Of a stretch of DNA of 11,127 bases, positions 1 through 7,448 are shown one piece after another (positions within the stretch are counted from its first letter, which is position 1; each line of letters opens with the position of its first letter). Position numbers and translations under genes: made by a program. The notes beneath the pieces were generated by a model that worked only from the letters and a program-made list of their open reading frames with translations, was not told the DNA's origin and ran no database searches. Source of the stretch: Stephanodiscus triporus. Taxonomy: Eukaryota > Bacillariophyta > Thalassiosirophyceae > Thalassiosirales > Thalassiosiraceae. The stretch spans positions 1 through 11,127 of the forward strand of contig JALLAZ010000944.1 of assembly GCA_036939755.1 (NCBI GenBank). Direction: 5' to 3'.

Positions 1-235
1 AAACTACATTCGGACGTTCCTTGCCAGTCATGGCAATGAGTTTCGCAAATATGAACGGACGATGGATTCCGTTGCCAGCTCCCGTAGTGAGGATTTTCGG
101 ATAGACGGATTCGCCGGTATCAGGATCGCAGTGGAGTGCTTGCCCCGGAGACTCTATCACGCGGAAATTGTCATTCACGTGAGGTTTAAGTGTGTCATTA
201 ATGACAAAGTCGGAGGCAAGCTCGAAGTTTCCCAT
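1..235 (-). CDS. 5' end of a gene running off the left edge; possibly peptidase S51-like
   Basis: On the minus strand an ATG at 235-233 opens a frame of 78 codons without a stop to the window edge. An in-frame TAA lies a short way upstream, so this ATG is the first available. The visible protein begins MGNFELASDF. From about residue 48 it reads KILTTGAGNG, then a short helix-like stretch, then MTGKERPNVV. A glycine-rich strand followed about 20 residues later by a TGKxRPxV strand resembles the start of peptidase E/cyanophycinase-type (S51) proteins, where it leads into the core. The catalytic Ser-His-Glu region would lie beyond the edge, so the family is a guess. The open frame and clean start make a real gene likely. 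Low-complexity sequence begins immediately upstream. Confidence 0.5.
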   Translation of the reverse strand, partial: MGNFELASDFVINDTLKPHVNDNFRVIESPGQALHCDPDTGESVYPKILTTGAGNGIHRPFIFAKLIAMTGKERPNVV

Positions 236-289
236 GATGGTTATTAGATACAGATGTCTGACTGGACTTTACCCCATTAATCCAATGGA

Positions 290-367
290 GCCGATGGTTA
301 GCATGCGGGCCAAGTGTAGAGAATGCTAGCCGATGGTTTGCATGCGGACTCGGCGAGAATACTGCTA
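290..367. repeat. two degenerate 39-base tandem units
   Basis: Units at 290-328 and 329-367 both start with GCCGATGGTT. The first 19 bases differ at one position only, and both end in TGCTA. The middle of the unit has diverged. The head-to-tail arrangement with exact 39-base spacing indicates a local duplication. Confidence 0.6.
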
Positions 368-726
368 GGGAAAATGTTTGATCATCATTTGACTCGAGAG
401 ATATAGGTAGATACCAGAGTCATGGAGGACCGACCGTGATGATTGGGCCAGAGTGTTAGTAGTGGGTGGATGTTTTTGAGTCAGAGGAAGGCCAAGCTAA
501 AAAAGACAAGACAAGAAATGAAAAAATTGGAGAGACTCCGACCAAACGACTGGTCTTTAAACGTGTAAGTAGATTTTTGGGTGTAGATTTTTCTGTACGG
601 TAGTTACAATTGTTCCCGCTAAAGGTTCTATGTATTCCATAATATCCAAACTCGCCCCCCCCCACACACAATATGATGTACCACACTGTACCACAGTACT
701 TACATGACGCGCGACAACGACCAAAT

Positions 727-851
727 TTATTTTCGCTTTTGAAAGAGACAAACCGATCCTTTTCTATCTCAGAGGTGGATTAGTACCTCTCTCTAGACAA
801 AATTATTTCGCATTGAAAGAGACACCTCGATCCTTTTCTATCTTAGGTGGA
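727..851. repeat. imperfect direct repeat, period 74 bases
   Basis: Two blocks share GAAAGAGACA, then CGATCCTTTTCTATCT, then AGGTGGA. The GAAAGAGAC starts lie at 741 and 815. Both blocks are preceded by a TTATTT(T)CGC sequence (727 and 803). The second copy lacks a few bases around the TCTCAGAGG segment. The pair lies about 190 bases upstream of the Mpv17-like start, so it is either a duplicated upstream element or a relic of local duplication. Confidence 0.65.
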
Positions 852-1037
852 CAGAGAGAACGATAACCCGGTACGATAGGTAGACGTCATTGCTTGCCTG
901 GGCGATGGACAAAAGACAGATGATGTTTACATACCATAAAAGTGATAGACTGTCTGGTCCCGTGGAGGCACATCCAACGACATTATTATTATATTCGAAC
1001 ATATCTGCGGTAGCTTAAGCCGTCGATAAGCATCGCA

Positions 1038-1979
1038 ATGCCGGTCCCGGACGACGTCGTCGGACGCCCGCCCAACTCTCCAGTTCTAATTGCCCATACA
1101 ACGAAAGATGGCCCTCCGCCCAAAACCCCACCACGACAGGGCGAGATTCCCTCCCTTCCGTTTCCTGATTCTCCCGCCATCAACAGCTACTACTCCATGT
1201 TCGGGGACGATATCAATGCCGACAATCCCTCTTATTCTAGCTATTTTCCCGCCAACGTCATTTATGGCTTCTGCCACTGGTACTCTACGAAAATGGACGA
1301 CCATCCAGTGCTGACCAAGAGTTTAACGGGCGGGTGTTCGTCTTCTATCGGCGACCTCTTCGCGCAATACATCGAGAATGTCTCGAATCTCAGATTGGAC
1401 TCGACCGGGGGGTTGCACCTGCGTCGGATCGTTGCAATGTTTTGCACCGGCCTTTGTTACGGCCCCATGATGCACTACATCTACGAATTCTACGAGCACG
1501 TGCTGCCAATTAATCTTGATGAGTCGATTGACAAATGCATCGACACAGATCATTCGAAGGAGGGAGGGTCGGATCCTACTTGCATTGACAGTGTCGATGA
1601 CGCTCCAACGTCCTACTTTTGCCACTCGACCATGTTCCATTCCTATTACATGATAAGTCACAGGAAATACGTCAATGCCTTCCTGCACGTGGCGATTGAT
1701 CAGGGCCTCATGGCTTTCGCCTTCGTGGCCGTCATGATGTTTGTCACGGGCGTCGTGGAAGGTCACTGGCATAGTTTGCGCGAGGAGTTTGCGAGGGACT
1801 ACATCGAGAACATACACAGGTTGTGGATCGCGGCATTATTCGCTATTGGGCCGATACAGATGATTGCATTTCGATTCCTCTCACTCAAGTGGCGCGCCTT
1901 GGCGGTGTCCTTGCTAGACGTGTTCGAGGTCACGATTATGAGTTACATAACTCACCGCAACAGGGATGTGCCAGTTTAA
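1038..1979 (+). CDS. Mpv17/PMP22 family membrane protein
   Basis: A 313-residue single-exon protein. The family consists of small four-helix proteins of mitochondrial inner or peroxisomal membranes, proposed to act as channels. The family core begins near residue 81 with WYSTKMDDHPVLTKSLTGG, then SIGDLFAQ (103-110), matching the usual 'Y..L..HP..T..ITGG....GD...Q'. Next comes LRRIVAMFCTGLCYGPMMHY (128-147), matching the R...G....GP..H segment. Then AIDQGL (219-224) holds the family DQ pair, and VVEGHW (239-244) the EG pair. Oddities: a proline-rich N-terminal extension of about 75 residues, an acidic insertion (about 158-195) between the second and third core segments, and a C-terminal block where the usual NW..WP..Q..NF reads LWIAALFAIGPIQMIAFRF, keeping Q and F but not the W-P pair. 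An in-frame TAG (1011-1013) lies upstream, so 1038 is the first ATG. The organelle cannot be decided from sequence. Confidence 0.85.
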   Translation: MPVPDDVVGRPPNSPVLIAHTTKDGPPPKTPPRQGEIPSLPFPDSPAINSYYSMFGDDINADNPSYSSYFPANVIYGFCHWYSTKMDDHPVLTKSLTGGCSSSIGDLFAQYIENVSNLRLDSTGGLHLRRIVAMFCTGLCYGPMMHYIYEFYEHVLPINLDESIDKCIDTDHSKEGGSDPTCIDSVDDAPTSYFCHSTMFHSYYMISHRKYVNAFLHVAIDQGLMAFAFVAVMMFVTGVVEGHWHSLREEFARDYIENIHRLWIAALFAIGPIQMIAFRFLSLKWRALAVSLLDVFEVTIMSYITHRNRDVPV

Positions 1980-2288
1980 GGGGATTTTCAGCGAACTGGT
2001 GCGCACAAATAGAATCGATGAAAGGCTGCGGGTTAAGCTGCACGCTATGCTAGGCGACGTTGCTCTCGTAACCCCTCTGCTTTAGGACTGATTAATTCGA
2101 CTCCTTTAATTCCTGATGTATCCTTTTCAGGCGCATCTACTTCGAGAAACGAACGCTTCAACCTTTTGGCTCGCCTTGACCTTTTCGGTTGTCGCTACGT
2201 CGTTAAGCACATTACCGGTAGGTGGCTGAGTGTTCAATCAGACTAAGGTTATCCCGATTAATAACACGCGAGGGCCCGTAACTTCCAT
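1980..2288. other. convergent intergenic region
   Basis: This 309-base stretch lies between the stop codons of the converging Mpv17-like and IGPD genes. It presumably carries both 3' untranslated regions. I see no gene, clear terminator or repeat. A pyrimidine tract ending in TTTTCAG (about 2131-2140) looks like a splice acceptor, but neither gene needs one here. Confidence 0.4.
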
Positions 2289-3902
2289 TCATACCGACAA
2301 CGTGCCCTTGCTGCTCGCGATAGTCCCCGCCCGTCGCGGGTCCACCGCGCCGCACATCCTCAGCGCTCGTCCGTACGCCATCGCCGTGGCGAGGGATGTC
2401 TCCAGTGCGGACGTCCCAACCTTCCTCTCCACTATGTGCACAGTCGACTTGCTGTTCGTGGCCAGCGACTCGAGGGCGTGCACGATCATCTCCACCGACA
2501 TGTCCCCCGCGTACTCTTCCGAGGTGGATCGGAACAGGTCGTGGATGACGTGGGGACGGTTGGAAAGGTCCATCGTCACCTCCACCTCGGCATCTATATA
2601 AAAAAACGACGAGGTTTGGAGGGGACGGCGCGCGTGAGTCTGGACGACCAGTTCAGCGATGCTGACGAAAATTTCGTTTCGCGACACGGGCAGGATGGAT
2701 CTGCTATCCTCTCAAACGATTCGAATCGGAGCATCCCCACGGCAACAAAAATAAGCGAGAAGCATGCCATCCGCGATGTACTACTCACCGCCGTGGGCGC
2801 CGACGGCGCACCACATCCGATTCAGTCCCGCCCTCGTCCCCAACGCCTCGTCCAAGGCCTGTCCCAACGCTATTGCAACGTCCTCGCTGGTGTGGTGATC
2901 GTCGACGTACAGGTCGCCGGTGCACCTGACGTCGACGGACATCCTCGCCTCGCGGGCAAGGACGGATACGAAGCGATCCAGGGTCTTCAATCCCGTGTCC
3001 ACCCCGACGACGGGATCCCCCTCCGTCGCACCGCCTCCATCGTCGTCGTCAGCGTCGTCGAGGGGCGGGACGCCGTCGGACAGTCGAATGCGCACCGATA
3101 TCGAAGTTTCCCTCGTGGAGCGCTCGACCGTCCCCGTGCGCCCCGTCGTGCCGCCGCATCCCGAGATCATCGCGTCGGAAGAATGTCCGCACCACCAGGC
3201 CGCCTCGTTCGCGACGGGATCGTAGCGCGCGTCGTACGCGTCCGTACCGTCCAGGAGATTCCGAAGAGCGCGAGAGAACGCCTTGAAGGCGGATTCCACC
3301 ACGTGATGTCCGTTGTCGCCGCGTACCTTGCGCAGCGACATCGCCAACCCCGACGATCGGGCGAGCGAGTCGAAGAAGGTTCGCACGTTGTCGGTCTCCA
3401 GCTCGCCGATCCTCGATCGGCCGACGTCGGGGGGATACATCCCGTACGGCGGCAGCGTGAAGTCCACGAGCCTCCCCCCCCCGTCGTCGTCCTCGGACGT
3501 CGTCGTGGTCGTCGCGAGGGTGCATTCCACGAGGGCCTCGTCGAGGGGACAGCGGAATCGACTGCTCCTCCTCCCGTCCTTCGAGCCGGGGTCGACGGCG
3601 GTCGACAGCAGGATCCTCAATCGCTCCCCCAGCGCCGATCCGACGAGGGACGTCAGTTCGGACTGGTCCTCGGTCGCGTATCTATTGGCGCGATCGTGGC
3701 GCGTGCGTCCCCGGCCGTCTCCGTCGTCGTCCTCCTCGCGGTCGTCGTCAACGACGACGACGGTGACGGACACCCCCACCTGGGCGTGACTGTTGAGCTG
3801 ATCGATCATATGGTCGAGGTACCCGATTCCCGTGGAGATGGGATGCGGACTCCTAGAGACGTCGAGGCACGACACGTCTGTGACTGCGAACTTCTTCGTC
3901 AT
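2289..3902 (-). CDS. tandem-domain imidazoleglycerol-phosphate dehydratase (histidine biosynthesis)
   Basis: Two exons, 3902-2789 and 2593-2289, join to a 472-residue protein carrying two IGPD (HisB/HIS3) domains; a normal enzyme has one of about 200. IGPD dehydrates imidazoleglycerol phosphate to imidazoleacetol phosphate using two Mn ions. Domain 1 (about 1-219): TGIGYLDHM (24-32), RYATED (74-79) in place of HHxxED, PLDEAL (119-124), VRTFF (173-177) in place of VEHFF, GHHVVESAFKAF (198-209). A linker of about 35 residues follows. Domain 2 (about 256-472): LDRF (308-311) in place of LDHM, DDHHTSEDVAIALGQAL (334-350), DLSNRP (379-384), IVHALESL (408-415), TSALE (432-436) in place of HHxxE, DPRRAG (456-461), SSKG (465-468). 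Thus each domain lacks part of the metal site and the other supplies it. Asp-rich insertions occur at about 52-65, 136-143 and 282-291. The start at 3902 gives the usual family N-terminus. The frame stays open to ATGs at 3986 and 4037, which could add a leader. Confidence 0.88.
2594..2788 (-). other. intron of the IGPD fusion gene (195 bases)
   Basis: On the minus strand the donor is GGCG/GTGAGTAG and the acceptor TTTTTTTATATAG/ATGCC. Splicing joins ...GAHG to DAEVEVTMDLSNRP in phase 1. This restores exactly the spacing expected between the RFG...PLDEAL-type segment and the VDLSGRP segment of an IGPD domain. If unspliced, translation stops at TAG (2783-2781) after two codons, removing the last third of domain 2 and its SSKG tail. 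The intron contains a perfect palindrome GATTCGAATC (2718-2727). Confidence 0.88.
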
Positions 3903-4282
3903 GGTGTTGTCGATGGGTGATGGGTGTTTGTTGTGGTTGAGTGTGTGGGGAGAAGAAGGGCGCCGCGCCGCCGGGCGGGGATTCATCGAACAGCTCCCGC
4001 ATTTTTCTTTCACCTTATTTTTTATCTTAAGTACCATAGTATCGTCTCTGGTAGAGTGTACGTAGGTTACTACTTACTACCTATGTATGCAGTTTGCAGG
4101 GTCTTCCCCGCGAGAAGCCCCTCTAGATATCACCCTGGACTGAGAGTGAGGCTGCTTCACAAGCGATGATAGTCCAACATCTCGCCAAAGCAGTATATGG
4201 TGTGTTCAATCAAGGTCACAATATCCTAAGTACTTTTCAAACTTTCCAATAAAAAAAGAGCCTCCCGTCATTCAATAATTTG
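3903..4282. other. intergenic region between KRR1 and the IGPD gene
   Basis: These 380 bases contain the KRR1 3' end and the IGPD leader and promoter on the minus strand. The IGPD frame stays open to 4037, so part of the stretch could be coding if an upstream start is used. That extension (45 residues) is basic, but shows neither a clear signal peptide nor the ASAFAP motif typical of diatom plastid precursors. A small imperfect inverted repeat, ACGTAGGT...ACCTATGT, occurs at about 4060-4086. Nothing else stands out. Confidence 0.4.
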
Positions 4283-6071
<1,789 letters not shown>

Positions 6072-7043
6072 TCACTCGACGGAGAGCGTATCGATGATCT
6101 CGAAACGCATGGATGGAGCCACGCACTGTTTCAAGTCAGTCCCATCCTTGCCCTTTTCCGACGGACAAGTCACGGTCCTGAGATCGCTGATTCCCAAATT
6201 GGGCTTGGCGTCGCTCATCCCGTACACGCACTTCAGCACCGCGGACGTGAACGTATTGCAGTTGTTCGTGAGCGGATTGTAATCCGTTCCCGCCCAATCG
6301 CTCACGCAGGTGGGCAGCGCCATCCCGGCGTCGATGGCGTTCATGTGACCGTGACACACGGCCTGGTACGCGTCCTCGCCGCTGATGCCGCCACCCCCCG
6401 CGGAGGAGGAGGAGGAGGGACCGCCGCTCACGCCGTAAAAGTACAATTCCTTGTACTCTCCCATGGCGTTCCCGATCACGGCCCGGTCCGAGTTTAGGGC
6501 GTAGGCCGTGTTCTCCGACTTGTGCGGGGAGCCGCAGCATGCGCTGCCGCACGCTGCCCCCGCGAAACCGAGCTGGACGCATCCGGGTTCGTTTTGTTTC
6601 GACCACATATCTCTGTCGATGGCGACGAAGGGGGATTTCGTCTCGTCTCCACGAACCCCGCCCGCAGACGACCTTCCCTCGAACCCGGGGGGCGTCAAGG
6701 TGCTCGTCAGGCCGTCGAGCATTTTCAGGAATTCGGCGTCCTTCGCCAAGGTGTCGCGCGGGCAGACTACCACCTCCGTGTGAAAGATCATCTTGAACGA
6801 CGACTCAAGGGGAAACTTTTGGAGGAAGACGTAGAACCGGCCGGATGTCTCGTATTCGTCGTTGGGACGGTAGTACGATGCAGCCGGCGCCATCTTCTTG
6901 TGTTCGGCATAGGCGGGATGATGGGCCGCTTCCGAACTGTCCCGCCTCGCAACAACGCCGGGATATCCGGCGCCATCGGAGGGGAGGGGGGGGAGGGAAA
7001 GGGATAGGACAGAAGCTAATAGTATGGCGGACCGCGGAGTCAT
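6072..7043 (-). CDS. cysteine-rich secreted protein, possible PPPDE-like papain-fold enzyme
   Basis: A 323-residue protein from the ATG at 7043, chosen because it places a signal peptide at the N-terminus: MTPRSAILLASVLSLSLPPL, then a likely cleavage near SDGAG. The frame is open to an ATG at 7130, which would bury the signal. The mature part has 11 cysteines, including the CGSACC cluster (165-170), which suits an extracytoplasmic disulfide-bonded protein. Near residue 88 it reads FHTEVVVCP and near residue 262 YNPLTNNCNTFTSAVL. A histidine in an 'HT.VVV' strand followed much later by a cysteine in 'NCN.F' is the order seen in PPPDE/DeSI-type permuted papain-fold isopeptidases, so H88 and C262 are candidate catalytic residues. 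The family call is an inference from these two motifs; the central region (about 100-250) is not recognised. A Gly/Ser-rich patch (206-219) comes partly from a GGA repeat. Confidence 0.6.
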   Translation of the reverse strand: MTPRSAILLASVLSLSLPPLPSDGAGYPGVVARRDSSEAAHHPAYAEHKKMAPAASYYRPNDEYETSGRFYVFLQKFPLESSFKMIFHTEVVVCPRDTLAKDAEFLKMLDGLTSTLTPPGFEGRSSAGGVRGDETKSPFVAIDRDMWSKQNEPGCVQLGFAGAACGSACCGSPHKSENTAYALNSDRAVIGNAMGEYKELYFYGVSGGPSSSSSAGGGGISGEDAYQAVCHGHMNAIDAGMALPTCVSDWAGTDYNPLTNNCNTFTSAVLKCVYGMSDAKPNLGISDLRTVTCPSEKGKDGTDLKQCVAPSMRFEIIDTLSVE

Positions 7044-7448
7044 CGCGTTTGAGGAGGTAAAGCAGAGGAGTCGTCGGGTATCGCGATTGATTGGGCTCCT
7101 CACTCCTCGCTGATTTATCTCTTCGTTCATTCATAAGTACGATACGTCCCTCCCTCTATTTTTGTAAACGGGACTCGGTCGAATTTTCAATTCTTACCAT
7201 TTTTTCAATTTATCAATTTTTTAATTTTCAATTTTTACGGCCATTTGGTGGTAAAACGATGCCCCTTCGTTTGATTCCGTCGCGGTTGATTCATTGTCGT
7301 CAGAATGGTGAGCAACACGAGCAACATAAAATACACTCTGAAGAACGCCATCCACTCATCGGTAGATAGTCTAACCGGATGTCAATTCAAACCGTTCTCA
7401 TTCCCCACTCATCACTAAAACTCCAAATCTAAAAAAAACACCGGACAA
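7044..7448. promoter_or_regulatory. divergent promoter region of the secreted-protein and transporter genes
   Basis: These 405 bases separate two diverging starts (7043 minus, 7449 plus), so both promoters must lie here. An AT-rich block at about 7180-7240 contains four TCAATT copies (7187, 7205, 7213, 7228), mostly followed by T runs. A run of eight A (7432-7439) sits just before the transporter start. I cannot assign a TATA box or initiator. The short plus-strand open frame at 7091-7369 has no recognisable features. Confidence 0.45.

Larger units (their letters stand above)
236..1037. other. 800-base gene-free stretch between divergent genes
   Basis: I see no convincing gene here. The short open frames on the minus strand at 456-751 have no recognisable domain and overlap low-complexity sequence. 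The stretch presumably holds the promoters of the partial minus-strand gene at 1-235 and the Mpv17-like gene at 1038. It contains a degenerate 39-base duplication (290-367), a run of nine C followed by a short CA repeat (655-670), a close direct repeat TGTACCACA (677-685 and 687-695), and a 74-base-period duplication (727-851). Confidence 0.5.

Noticed and set aside
2718..2727. GATTCGAATC, resembling a tRNA T-loop (B box)
   Set aside because: No matching acceptor stem, D-arm or anticodon arm is visible around it. It is a simple palindrome inside the intron.
2594..2788. Small minus-strand open frame spanning the IGPD intron
   Set aside because: Good splice sites and the exact restoration of the IGPD alignment show that this is intron.
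2436..3920. A 494-codon open frame on the plus strand opposite the IGPD gene
   Set aside because: It is antisense to clear IGPD motifs and lies in GC-rich sequence where stops are rare. Its translation is Arg/His/Val-rich with no domain, so I treat it as a shadow frame.
4060..4086. Imperfect hairpin ACGTAGGT...ACCTATGT
   Set aside because: An eight-base imperfect stem with no U tract or conserved context is expected by chance at this scale.
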